Shown: positions 6,592 through 14,445 of the stretch, piece after piece
Numbering within the stretch: position 1 is the first letter of the stretch
Layout of the letters: each line of letters starts with the position of its first letter
Assembly (NCBI GenBank): GCA_031405895.1
Contig: JANOFL010000010.1
Span: 1 to 15,836, forward strand
Origin: BJ22 sp031405895
GTDB taxonomy: Bacteria > Planctomycetota > Planctomycetia > Pirellulales > Pirellulaceae
Length of the DNA: 15,836 bases
Direction of reading: 5' to 3'
Translations under genes and position numbers: made by a program
Notes under the pieces: generated by a model
Databases searched by the model: none
The model's input: the letters and a program-made list of their open reading frames with translations, nothing else
Told to the model about the DNA's origin: nothing

Positions 6592-9276
6592 TCAGGCAAC
6601 GCGGTGAATTGCCGGAAGGGCGGGCACTCCTTCTTCCGGCACGGGCTTGGCGGTTTCGGGTTTCCGACAGCGGAACACACGGCCCAGCGGACTGGCCAGC
6701 AGGGCCGGCAGCAGCACCAGCTCGGCCACCATGCCGGCGACGAGAATCGTCAGCATCAGGTAGCCGAACTTCTTGGTCGGCATGAACGAGCTGAAGGCAA
6801 AAACACTCAGGCCAAGGCCACTGATCAGGGCCGCTTGCAGTGTGGGTGTCGCGCAATGCCGGTAAGCACCCACAATCGCCTGGTTGCGATCGCCGCTGGA
6901 ATCGAGCTCGTGCCGGAACCAGGTCAGATAATGGATCGTATCGTCCACGGCAACGCCGAGGGCGATGCTCGCGGCCATCATCGAGCCAATGTCGACGTTG
7001 ACGCCCAGCCAGCCCATGGCACCAAAAATCGCGACCACGGGCAGGATGTTGGGCAGCATCGAAACCAGTCCTGCGAGGAACCCGCGCGCCACCAGCATCA
7101 GCAATGGCGTGATCGTCACAAACGACAACCAGGTGCTTGAAACAAGACTGTCGAGCAGCGCCCTTTGGGCCTTGTAGACAATCGGAATGACACCGGTGTA
7201 CGTCGTGGTGACGGCCGGGTTGTTGCCACTGAGGCCGACTGTGGCCCGCGCAATGACCGGGTCGACCAGACTCCGCAGTTCACCCGTGAAGGTCCCGTAG
7301 TCAACATCGCGAAAAGCGGCAACCCGGATGCTGATCCGCCACAGTTCGTCGCCGGTTTTGTCGTCGCGATGAAAATAGCCTGTTTTTGCAAGTGCCACGG
7401 GGCGATTTTCCAGCGCCAGCTCCATGACTGACCGGCGGGCCACGGCCCCGGCACTCTTTTCCTCGCGTGGAACTGGCGGCAGGAAAGTCGCGAGTGAGAC
7501 CGGCGGACTGACAATGCCGCTGCCCGTCCCACCAAACCGGCCGTCGACCAGTCGCTGGACATTGCGGACCAGCTCCAGCCTCTCAACGGCCGTGAGCGTG
7601 TCGCGCAGGGGACGGCCTTCCGCCAGGGCCCGTTGCTCCTCGTCACGGTCCGACATGCAGCGGTGGTCAAATCGCAAGACGACTTCGAGCGGCACGAGAT
7701 TGCCAAGATTGGCTTCCAGCCAGCGGTAGTCGTGCAGAATGCGGGCTTCCTGGCCAAACAGTTTCATCAGGTCGATGCTGGAACGGACCTTGGTCAGACC
7801 CCAGCAGCTCAGGCCGATCACAATCACGCAGCCCAACAACACCCAGCCATGGTGCCGCACGATCCCGCCGCCCAGCGCCTCCCAGAACCGTTCAATCAAT
7901 CCTGGTCGCACAACACTGCCAGCAACCGTTCCACGCTCAGGTTCGAATACCGGACCGACCAGACTGCGCGGCCAGAGCTTGAGCATTGCCGGCAAGAGCA
8001 GAAACAGCGACGCCAGCATCAGGATGACGCCGGCCGCGGAATAGATGCCAAACTTGCGAATCGGCGTCAGCTCGCTGGTGCACAGCGACAACAATCCGAG
8101 GGCAGTGGTGGCTGTGCAAAGCATGGCCGGTTTCCAGCCCATGCTCATGGCCCGCTCGACCGCGAGGTCGAGGCCCTGCGAACGCGCCGTTTCGCGGTAG
8201 TAATTGATGAGATGCACCGCCCCGGACATGGCGAGTACATAGACCAGCGGCGGCATCGAAAAGAGGATCGCGTCCGTATGGTCGCCAAACACCGCGACCA
8301 GGGCCAGACTGCCGGCAGCCGAGACAATCCCGCAAGCAAAAACCATCCCCGTCAGGACGATGCTGCGAAGGGAAAACCAGGCCAGCGCGAGGCCCAGCAA
8401 CCCCGCCAGGCCAGCCAGCCGCAATAGCGTCCGTTGTCCCTCCTGATCGATCGCCACGTTGTCGACAGGCGGTCCCCCCAACACGGCCACTTCCGGGTCG
8501 ATTCCCACCTCCCGAAATGCCCGAAACAACAGGCCCTCGGGATGCATGACCCGCAGCCAGCCGGATGTCGGTCGGGCGAGAAGTTCCCTGAAGTTGCCGA
8601 TGGCCGAGTCCGAGAGCTGGATTACGACGCAGGTAGTCCTGCCGTCCGGACCGAGCAGGCTGCCCGCTAGCCGCTGGGACGCCGTTCGGTAGGCCAATCC
8701 TTTTGGCCCACCCATCATCTGCCAAAGCGTGCCCCGCGCGGTGGTGACAGTAGCAACAGATTCTCGCAGTTTTAAAAGTTCGTCCGGGTTCAAACCGCTC
8801 AAGCCGGAGCTTGGCAGCGCTTCAGCCAACGAGCTTTCCGGTGGCGGTGTCGGCGGTGGATTCGCGTTGTCGGTTGGCCCGGCATCGTTGGCTGGCAACG
8901 GTTCATCTTCGACATCGCCAAACTCGGGAAAGGCGACATGGGGCAACAGGAGCCGAACCAGGTTTTCAATCCGCTGATCGTCCGCCTCACAATCCGGACT
9001 GGCCGGATTGCCGCCAATCCGGCAGCCTTCCCAGCTGACGACCACAAACTGGTCGCCCCGGAAGTGCTTCCGGAACGCAACCAGGTCCCGCGTCTCGGTG
9101 TAATTCTTCGGCAGCCAGTCCTGGACCTTGTTCTGGTGACTTTGCACCGCGGTCCGCGCCAGCAACAACAGGCTCGGCAACACGAAAATGAAACCCATCA
9201 GGACCCACAGCGAATACCGGTCGAACAACGTTCGTTTTCGCTGAAACAGGTCGAGCTGAAGGTCGTCTTGGCTCAT
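6592..9276 (-). CDS. MMPL / RND-type membrane exporter
   Basis: This 894-residue protein has the duplicated RND architecture. Helix 1 lies at about 22-42 and is followed by a large extracytoplasmic region (43-282), which contains a Pro-rich stretch around 138-147 and a Cys pair at 85 and 96 that could form a disulphide. A five-helix block at about 285-437 comes next. The second half repeats the pattern: a helix at 477-494, a second extracytoplasmic domain to about 705, and helices to about 862. GVAVDDTIHY at 774-783, with Asp778 and Asp779, matches the proton-relay helix of MMPL proteins; the first-half counterpart (about 342-361) lacks the Asp pair. Relatives move lipids, hopanoids or hydrophobic compounds. 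The substrate here is unknown, and no membrane fusion protein is adjacent. Confidence 0.88.
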   Translation of the reverse strand: MSQDDLQLDLFQRKRTLFDRYSLWVLMGFIFVLPSLLLLARTAVQSHQNKVQDWLPKNYTETRDLVAFRKHFRGDQFVVVSWEGCRIGGNPASPDCEADDQRIENLVRLLLPHVAFPEFGDVEDEPLPANDAGPTDNANPPPTPPPESSLAEALPSSGLSGLNPDELLKLRESVATVTTARGTLWQMMGGPKGLAYRTASQRLAGSLLGPDGRTTCVVIQLSDSAIGNFRELLARPTSGWLRVMHPEGLLFRAFREVGIDPEVAVLGGPPVDNVAIDQEGQRTLLRLAGLAGLLGLALAWFSLRSIVLTGMVFACGIVSAAGSLALVAVFGDHTDAILFSMPPLVYVLAMSGAVHLINYYRETARSQGLDLAVERAMSMGWKPAMLCTATTALGLLSLCTSELTPIRKFGIYSAAGVILMLASLFLLLPAMLKLWPRSLVGPVFEPERGTVAGSVVRPGLIERFWEALGGGIVRHHGWVLLGCVIVIGLSCWGLTKVRSSIDLMKLFGQEARILHDYRWLEANLGNLVPLEVVLRFDHRCMSDRDEEQRALAEGRPLRDTLTAVERLELVRNVQRLVDGRFGGTGSGIVSPPVSLATFLPPVPREEKSAGAVARRSVMELALENRPVALAKTGYFHRDDKTGDELWRISIRVAAFRDVDYGTFTGELRSLVDPVIARATVGLSGNNPAVTTTYTGVIPIVYKAQRALLDSLVSSTWLSFVTITPLLMLVARGFLAGLVSMLPNILPVVAIFGAMGWLGVNVDIGSMMAASIALGVAVDDTIHYLTWFRHELDSSGDRNQAIVGAYRHCATPTLQAALISGLGLSVFAFSSFMPTKKFGYLMLTILVAGMVAELVLLPALLASPLGRVFRCRKPETAKPVPEEGVPALPAIHRVA

Positions 9277-9558
9277 CGATCAAAACAGGTGTTTAACCGG
9301 GAATCATGGAATGCGATTCCGAAGCATTTTCCCCGCGTGCGGGGCATGTTTCGTTGCGGCATCGCTCGCCGGGACAACAAGGAAATCGGCCCTTCTAACC
9401 AAGCGACTGTCGCCAACCTGTCCCACGCAACCTGTCTGTTTCGTTCTTCTTTTTGGAAACGCGGACCGCGGGACTTTTGACAACGAGGACAGGTTTGACG
9501 GCTGCTCCGATTGTCGCACAACAGCCCCGTCTCATTCAAGTCTGACGCTGACAATTTG
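9277..9558. other. Intergenic region between the TerC and exporter genes
   Basis: No gene is supported in these 282 bases. A minus-strand reading frame (9575-9273, GTG start, 100 codons, one CPRC motif) fits the gap and overlaps the exporter ATG by four bases. It shows none of the strong GC preference at third codon positions seen in its neighbours and resembles no family. A weak minus-strand promoter could be TTGAAT (9534-9539) with GACAAT (9510-9515) at 18-base spacing. Confidence 0.35.
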
Positions 9559-10689
9559 TCACGTCGGCGGCCCACGTGGCTTTAGAAAACCGACCCCGAA
9601 TCCCGCGGCCATCAAACACCAGAAGGCAAGACATTCGGGCCGACGCAAATCGTGGAAATCGAGTAGATGGGGCACCATTGGAGGGGTGAGAGCATCAGGA
9701 GCCTGGTGTTCCGCGTCCGTGTGTTCGACCGATGAGCCGAGCAGCCAGTTCTTTTCCAGCCAGTCCCGATAACCGTTTGCAGCCGCCCGCCGCGATTCTT
9801 CCAGGTCCTCGAATCCCTCACGCCAGTTTCCCACCGCGTTCGCCAGGACTGGATTCTGTCGAAGGCTCCAGTCGCTGTTGAACCCCCAATCGAGGACCAG
9901 CTTTCCACCGATCAGGATCACCAGCAAATAGGCCGCCAGTTCAAACCTTGGAAAGCGGTCCAACAACCGGATGAACGCGGCGGCAGCGAACCGCATCAGG
10001 ATGACTCCAATGATGCCACCCGTGATCACCACCCAGAGTTTGGAACGTCGAGAACCGGCAAGGGCCATCGCGGCAAGGATGGAGTCCACTGCAAACGCGA
10101 TATCGGTCAATTCGATCACGATCACGGTTTTCCAGAACCGGCTCTGTTCGCCAGGGGAAGCGGTTCGCGACCGGGATTCCTTGTCGGTCTGCGCGGGTTC
10201 CGGAGCCGAATCGCTGGCTTCCAGCAACAGGCCAGAAAACCCGGGAATCCGCTGCTGGATCTCTGCATCCTGTCTGGCCGAACCAAGCTGGGCTCCCGTA
10301 GCCGCATCGACCAATTCCGGTTGACCCGATTCTGGCACCACGATCCGGTCGGGTTCGCCCTCGGCGCGGGAAAGGAACAGGTGTTTGACCGCGATCCAGA
10401 TCAGGTAGCCGCCACCCAGCAGCTTGGCAATGTTCCAGTGCAGCAGGAAGCCGGCGACCAGAATCGCGATTACGCGAAAGACAAAGGCACCAATCAGGCC
10501 GTAGGACAGGGCTTTGGCCCGCTGATGCGGCGGGAGCCGCTTCGCGAGCAGTCCCAGAACCAGCGCGTTGTCGATCGACAGGACGCCCTCGAGCAGGATC
10601 AGCACGCCCACGACGGCCAGGTCGCCCCACTCGGCTGTTTGTCCCAACACGTTGATGGAAGCCAGTCCCGCAAGCAGAAAGTCATTCAT
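9559..10689 (-). CDS. TerC family integral membrane protein
   Basis: This 376-residue polytopic membrane protein has the two TerC signatures: LSIDNALVLG at 37-46 (Asp40) and ELTDIAFAVDSILA at 193-206 (Asp196, Asp202). Acidic residues in these helices are thought to handle divalent metal. Characterised relatives (E. coli Alx, Bacillus MeeF/MeeY) export manganese or support metalation of secreted proteins, while others are linked to tellurite resistance. A soluble, acidic loop of about 75 residues (108-184) separates the halves. After the helix ending near 268 comes a polar tail and then a final hydrophobic segment (353-369). No tellurite-operon partner or yybP-ykoY riboswitch is visible upstream. 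The next gene upstream on this strand ends 244 bases away across a repeat, so separate transcription is likely. Confidence 0.9.
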   Translation of the reverse strand: MNDFLLAGLASINVLGQTAEWGDLAVVGVLILLEGVLSIDNALVLGLLAKRLPPHQRAKALSYGLIGAFVFRVIAILVAGFLLHWNIAKLLGGGYLIWIAVKHLFLSRAEGEPDRIVVPESGQPELVDAATGAQLGSARQDAEIQQRIPGFSGLLLEASDSAPEPAQTDKESRSRTASPGEQSRFWKTVIVIELTDIAFAVDSILAAMALAGSRRSKLWVVITGGIIGVILMRFAAAAFIRLLDRFPRFELAAYLLVILIGGKLVLDWGFNSDWSLRQNPVLANAVGNWREGFEDLEESRRAAANGYRDWLEKNWLLGSSVEHTDAEHQAPDALTPPMVPHLLDFHDLRRPECLAFWCLMAAGFGVGFLKPRGPPT

Positions 10690-10790
10690 CTGGCAGGTCT
10701 GGCGGAGTGGACCAATGGCTGTTGCCGGTTGTCTTGGGCGACTCCAAGCTTTGCCCTGCGAAGCCTTGGCGTCAAGGCACGATCACGGGC

Positions 10791-10865
10791 AAATACCAGC
10801 CCGCAGCGCAAGCAAGGACCGCACGGGTGCTGGTTTTCCCTTGCTTGCGCTGCGGGCTGATATTT
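10791..10865. repeat. Palindromic repeat family B
   Basis: Arms of 27 bp lie at 10791-10817 and 10839-10865 with a single mismatch and a 21-base loop. The core is CAGCCCGCAGCGCAAGCAAG. A third fragment of the core, GCGCAAGCAAG, recurs about 20 bases after the right arm. The element lies between the flavoprotein stop and the TerC start and would form a very stable hairpin in RNA. It shares no sequence with the other palindromes in the window. A small hairpin (GCCTTG / CAAGGC, 10763-10778) lies beside it. Confidence 0.85.
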
Positions 10866-10933
10866 GGTTCGCAACTTCAAAAAGCGCAAGCAAGACCTGG
10901 TCGCCTGCAAGTCTCCCGTTATGGCGTGGCCTT

Positions 10934-12556
10934 TCAGCACTCTTTTGCCGACTTGATACCCGCCACGACCCCGGCCGCGATTCGCGCCGCCTGTTCGCGA
11001 AGCTCGGGCACGGCCGTGCTCTCCCAAAGCAAAGGCTTGCGGAGCGTGCCAATCACTTTCAGCGTGGAGTCCGGACACCCATGCGAGTCGATCGCGTTGC
11101 CGGCCTCATCGGTCTCGATACCGAGGCCAGCTTCATCGCGAACGACGTGTCCCTGGGCAGACAGTTCCAGGAACAGCGGATCCTCGGTAAGTGCTTCAAA
11201 GGCCGCTGGCCCTGTGCAATTGACTACCCAGCCGCTGCGCAGCTGGACTTGCTGGCCACTGCGTCGTTCGCGAAGCTCGAGCCGCGCGGCCGTTTCGCTG
11301 CCGACAGCCAGACAACAATGCCCGGCGATCACCTGCAGCCGGCCTTCAGTCCGCAAGGACCCGATCCGGGCTGCGACCGCGGTTGCCATCCGGTGCCGAT
11401 GGACTTCCCAGAATGGGCGCAACCGGGCGAGAAACCGTGCCTTTTCCCGGGACGTCAAGGCCTGCCAGATCCGGGACGTGTGGGCCCGCAAACCATCCAT
11501 GACCCCGCGCCAATCCTGACCCTGGGCTTCGCCTTCCAAAACCAGTTCACGGACCCCCCGACGCACGGCGTTCAGACGCTGGCCAGATGCTGTTTGCAAC
11601 CAGGCGGCCAGCGCCGGGGCCGGATCGCGGCCGATGATCCCCGGCCGGTGTGGCTGGGGCAACAAGCCATTGCGGGAAACCAGCGTGAAGCGGCCCGTGC
11701 CGGGTTGGCTGGAAAGGGCCAACACCCAATCCACCGCCGAAAGTCCGGAACCCAGAATCAGGATATCGTCATCCGCAGCGATCTGCGGCAAGGCGTCTTC
11801 GCGCCACGGCTGCGAAATGTAACGCGTTCGGGAACCCCGCCAGACAGAGGCCAGCGGATCGGCGGGCGGCCGGTGCCCGGTTGCCAACACGATCGTGTCG
11901 ACAACAAGCGGCGGCCCGATTCCATCTCCAACCCGCCAGCGTCCATTGCCGGTGCGGGTCGCGTTCGTGACAGCTTGTCGCGCGATCCGGAACTGGACCA
12001 CACCCCCGGCCTGGCCTGTCAAAACGCCGAATTCATGTGAGCCTGAGGCGCTAGCCGATTCCCTTGGGTGTGAGTTTATGGCTGAATCAGCGTTTTCGGC
12101 TAGCGCCTCAGGCTCATTTATTGACAGGCCACTCCCAGCCCTGTCCACGGCCTGTTTCAGTGTCTCCGACAGATAGTCGCCATAGAGCTGGCGCGGAAGG
12201 AAGCTCGCAGGGCCGACGGTCGGATCGCGCTGTTGCGCCCAAGCCAGAAAATCGTCGGGCCGGTCGGGCCAGGCGCTCATCCTGGCGGCCGGCACGTTGA
12301 GCAGATGCTCCTGGCAGGTGGTGGAATACGCCACGCCCCGCGCCAGTCGTGCCGGTTCCTTCTCAAAAAGCACGATCGCGCAGGGCGTTTTCGACTCCGT
12401 CGCAGCGCGCAGAAGCTGTACGGCGGCCATGGTGCCCGAGAATCCGCCGCCGACGATGGCAACGGTTGAAAACTCCAGTCCAGGGCCGCTTTGTGCTTCC
12501 GGGATCGACAAGCCATGGGCTGCGAAACAGGGAAGACCGCTGGAATGGGCTGACAT
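10934..12556 (-). CDS. YdhS-like FAD/NAD(P)-binding protein with in-frame repeat insertion
   Basis: This 540-residue protein is predicted to be a cytoplasmic flavin-dependent oxidoreductase. A FAD-binding Rossmann motif is at VAIVGGGFSG (32-41). The signature GVAYSTT...HLLNVPA.RMSAWPD (74-98) places it in the YdhS-like FAD/NAD(P)-binding family. ATGHRP (225-230) and a second dinucleotide motif, ILGSGLSAVD (267-276), follow. The substrate is not known for this family. Residues 147-173, and probably on to about 184, are encoded by a copy of repeat family A inserted without breaking the frame. A GTG at 12658 would extend the N-terminus by 34 residues. The ATG at 12556 is preferred because a sigma-54-type promoter (12606-12623) lies between the two starts. 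The gene is divergent from a sigma-54 activator, which is the likely regulator. Confidence 0.85.
   Translation of the reverse strand: MSAHSSGLPCFAAHGLSIPEAQSGPGLEFSTVAIVGGGFSGTMAAVQLLRAATESKTPCAIVLFEKEPARLARGVAYSTTCQEHLLNVPAARMSAWPDRPDDFLAWAQQRDPTVGPASFLPRQLYGDYLSETLKQAVDRAGSGLSINEPEALAENADSAINSHPRESASASGSHEFGVLTGQAGGVVQFRIARQAVTNATRTGNGRWRVGDGIGPPLVVDTIVLATGHRPPADPLASVWRGSRTRYISQPWREDALPQIAADDDILILGSGLSAVDWVLALSSQPGTGRFTLVSRNGLLPQPHRPGIIGRDPAPALAAWLQTASGQRLNAVRRGVRELVLEGEAQGQDWRGVMDGLRAHTSRIWQALTSREKARFLARLRPFWEVHRHRMATAVAARIGSLRTEGRLQVIAGHCCLAVGSETAARLELRERRSGQQVQLRSGWVVNCTGPAAFEALTEDPLFLELSAQGHVVRDEAGLGIETDEAGNAIDSHGCPDSTLKVIGTLRKPLLWESTAVPELREQAARIAAGVVAGIKSAKEC
12020..12116 (-). repeat. 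Palindromic repeat family A, in-frame copy inside the flavoprotein gene
   Basis: Perfect 21 bp arms lie at 12038-12058 and 12096-12116. Three bases beyond, in gene direction, is the tail (12020-12034, minus strand GAATTCGGCGTTTTG). The element is in the same orientation relative to its tail as the 2588-2708 copy, but on the minus strand. In the gene it encodes EPEALA, then ESASASGS and EFGVL. Of the three phases only one keeps the first arm free of stop codons, and that is the phase used. The loop is unrelated in sequence to that of the intergenic copy. The spacing between equivalent codons of the two arms differs by 24 bases, a whole number of codons. Confidence 0.9.
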
Positions 12557-12605
12557 TCGGATCTGGACCGGGTGAAATGGATGGAAGGCGAACCTTTCTC
12601 CCCTT

Positions 12606-12623
12606 TGGCGAATGGCGTGCCAA
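12606..12623 (-). promoter_or_regulatory. Candidate sigma-54 (-24/-12) promoter of the flavoprotein gene
   Basis: Read on the minus strand the site is TTGGCACG-CCAT-TCGCCA. The -24 element matches the TTGGCACG consensus fully. The -12 element is TCGC in place of TTGC but keeps the essential GC, and GG and GC are separated by exactly ten bases, as sigma-54 requires. Transcription would start near 12596, giving a leader of about 40 bases before the ATG at 12556. The site lies in the short region shared with a divergent sigma-54 activator gene, which supports it independently. Confidence 0.7.
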
Positions 12624-12637
12624 GCTCGACGAGCCGG

Positions 12638-12656
12638 GCGAAACCAGCGGTTTCGC
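12638..12656. promoter_or_regulatory. Candidate activator binding palindrome
   Basis: GCGAAACCAGCGGTTTCGC is a perfect inverted repeat with 8 bp arms and a 3 bp centre. Its centre is about 50 bases upstream of the predicted flavoprotein transcription start and 100 bases before the activator start codon. A related half site, GGAAACC, occurs at 12700-12706. It is probably the binding site of the adjacent Fis-type activator; the distance is shorter than the usual 80-150 bases. It could equally mediate autoregulation. Confidence 0.55.
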
Positions 12657-12746
12657 ACCGATTTTCAGCTTCACAAGAGGCCATTCCGTTGAATATCATG
12701 GAAACCTGGCGAGGCATCTACCAAATAAGACAGTTGTGGCCGTTAT

Positions 12747-14336
12747 ATGTCACGGATTCGAGAAAAAGAACTGGAGGTCTTTCGCACCGGGCTTTGGCAG
12801 CTGATTAGCCGCCATCCGGAAACAACAGACCTTCTGAGCGCCATGTCGCGCTCGCTCTCCGGGAATGTCGCCGTGGATGGCCTGGCGATCGTGCGGATCG
12901 ACGCCGCGCAACGGTTGCTCACGCTGGTCGCGGCCGTTCCGGCGGGAATGTCGGAACTCGCAAAAAGTTGGGGCCAGCCGCTTCCAACCCGCCAGTTCAG
13001 TGAATTGCAGGGCTGGTTGAAGCAGGACGGGTTGCTTGAAAGGCGGGCGGCCGGGTCCCGCTCGCCGGGCTGGCTGGAGCGGCTGATCGGCGCGCGTTCC
13101 GCAATTGCAATCCCGCTGGCGGGACAATCGGGGACGGGGATCGCGATTGCGACCCGCGCCGGCAATGTCTGCTTCACGGGCGATGAACTTCGCTGGCTCT
13201 CGGCGGCTCGCGAGCCGCTGGCCGGGTGCCTCGACCATCATGCGTTCCTCAGCCAATGGGCGCGCGATCAACGGCTGGCTGGTGGCGTCGAGGGAGGCTG
13301 GTTGCGGCGAATGGGCCGGACCGCGCCGGACGACCAAATCGTCGGTGAGGAGCTGGGGCTGAAACCGGCCATGGAGCGGGTCCGGCTGGTGGCGGGCAGT
13401 GACGTGCCGGTATTGTTGTTGGGCGAGACCGGGACCGGCAAGGAGCTTGTCGCGCGTGCCATCCACCTGCGGGGGAAACAGTCGGCAGGCCCGTTCCTGC
13501 GGGTCAACTGCGGGGCGATCCCGCGCGAACTGGTCGATTCGCAGCTGTTTGGACACGAACGGGGCAGTTTCACCGGCGCGGAGTCCAGTCGCTCAGGATG
13601 GTTTGAACGGGCTGATGGCGGGACGCTGTTTCTGGATGAAGTGGGCGAACTGCCACTGGAAGCCCAGGTCCGGCTGTTGCGAGTGTTGCAGGATGGGCTG
13701 GTGGAACGGGTCGGTGGCATGACGGCCCTGCATGTCGACGTGCGAATCGTGGCGGCTACGAACCGGGATCTGGCGGCCATGGTCCAGGATGGGCGCTTTC
13801 GTGAAGACCTCTGGTACCGGCTGGCGGTGTTTCCCATTCTTCTTCCGCCACTCCGCGACCGGATCGGGGACATCGAGCCGCTGGCGGAGCATTTCCTCGA
13901 CCGTGCAATCGTCCGGTTCGGGCTTCCGCGCGTCTCTCTCGAAGCCAGCGACCGCCAACTGCTCAAGCGTTACGCCTGGCCGGGCAACATTCGGGAACTG
14001 GCAGCCGTGATCGATCGGGCAGCCATCCTGGGCGATGGCAAGCGGCTCGAGGTGCAAAAGTCGCTCGGCGTTTTCCCGTCTCCCGCCGGGCCAGTCGCGT
14101 CGAGTCCCGTGATGCCGGCGGAATCAGCCGCCATGGTCGCTGAAATCGCTGAAAACGAGTGGTCGCTCGCGGAAGCCATGCGTCAACACATTCACCGCGT
14201 GCTGAACAAGACGTCCGGCCGGATCGAGGGCCCCAGCGGCGCGGCCCGGTTGCTGAAAATCAACCCGCACACGCTCCGGGCGCGGATGCGAAAACTGGGG
14301 ATTGCCTGGTCACGCTTCCGCCCCGACCGTCCGTAA
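12747..14336 (+). CDS. Sigma-54-dependent transcriptional activator (GAF / AAA+ / Fis-type HTH)
   Basis: This 529-residue bacterial enhancer-binding protein has an N-terminal sensory region (about 15-170) that looks like a GAF domain; its ligand is unknown. The AAA+ domain covers about 196-430: Walker A GETGTGKE at 226-233, sigma-54 contact loop GSFTGA at 273-278 (Ser in place of the usual Ala), Walker B GTLFLDEVGE at 292-301, probable arginine finger in REDLWYR (352-358), and sensor II WPGNIREL at 411-418. A C-terminal Fis-type helix-turn-helix lies at about 494-519 (GAARLLKINPHTLRARMRKLGI). No receiver domain is present, so it should respond directly to a small molecule rather than to a kinase. 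It is divergent from the flavoprotein gene, which carries a matching promoter. No Shine-Dalgarno sequence precedes the ATG. Confidence 0.92.
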   Translation: MSRIREKELEVFRTGLWQLISRHPETTDLLSAMSRSLSGNVAVDGLAIVRIDAAQRLLTLVAAVPAGMSELAKSWGQPLPTRQFSELQGWLKQDGLLERRAAGSRSPGWLERLIGARSAIAIPLAGQSGTGIAIATRAGNVCFTGDELRWLSAAREPLAGCLDHHAFLSQWARDQRLAGGVEGGWLRRMGRTAPDDQIVGEELGLKPAMERVRLVAGSDVPVLLLGETGTGKELVARAIHLRGKQSAGPFLRVNCGAIPRELVDSQLFGHERGSFTGAESSRSGWFERADGGTLFLDEVGELPLEAQVRLLRVLQDGLVERVGGMTALHVDVRIVAATNRDLAAMVQDGRFREDLWYRLAVFPILLPPLRDRIGDIEPLAEHFLDRAIVRFGLPRVSLEASDRQLLKRYAWPGNIRELAAVIDRAAILGDGKRLEVQKSLGVFPSPAGPVASSPVMPAESAAMVAEIAENEWSLAEAMRQHIHRVLNKTSGRIEGPSGAARLLKINPHTLRARMRKLGIAWSRFRPDRP

Positions 14337-14345
14337 CAGCCCATG

Positions 14346-14426
14346 GAAAAAGGTGTCTGACCCTTTGGAGACCCCTTCCTAACACGACGAATTTGAAGGG
14401 GTCGGGGAGTGTCAGACACCTTTTTC
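14346..14426. repeat. Palindromic repeat family C between convergent genes (probable bidirectional terminator)
   Basis: Outer arms GAAAAAGGTGTCTGAC (14346-14361) and its exact complement (14411-14426) enclose an imperfect middle, then inner arms GACCCCTTC (14370-14378) and GAAGGGGTC (14395-14403) around a 16-base loop. On either strand the stem is followed by a run of five T residues. The element lies exactly between the stop codons of two convergent genes, so it is well placed to end transcription from both sides. The outer motif resembles REP-like sequences that, in other bacteria, accompany REP-associated tyrosine transposases. Confidence 0.8.
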
Positions 14427-14445
14427 AACAAGCTGCCAACACTGG

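Noticed and set aside
9273..9575. A 100-codon minus-strand reading frame filling the gap between the TerC and exporter genes, with a CPRC motif and a four-base overlap with the exporter start.
   Set aside because: Third codon positions lack the strong GC bias of the neighbours, it needs a GTG start inside the TerC gene, its composition is Arg/Cys-rich like antisense or non-coding sequence, and it resembles no known family.
10568..12040. A 490-codon plus-strand reading frame opposite the flavoprotein gene.
   Set aside because: The opposite strand encodes a protein with FAD and NAD(P) motifs, while this frame runs through palindromic repeat B and has no recognisable domain.
12557..12658. A 34-residue N-terminal extension of the flavoprotein from a GTG at 12658.
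   Set aside because: The extension would start upstream of the sigma-54-type promoter and across the palindrome, and is Arg/His-rich without family similarity.
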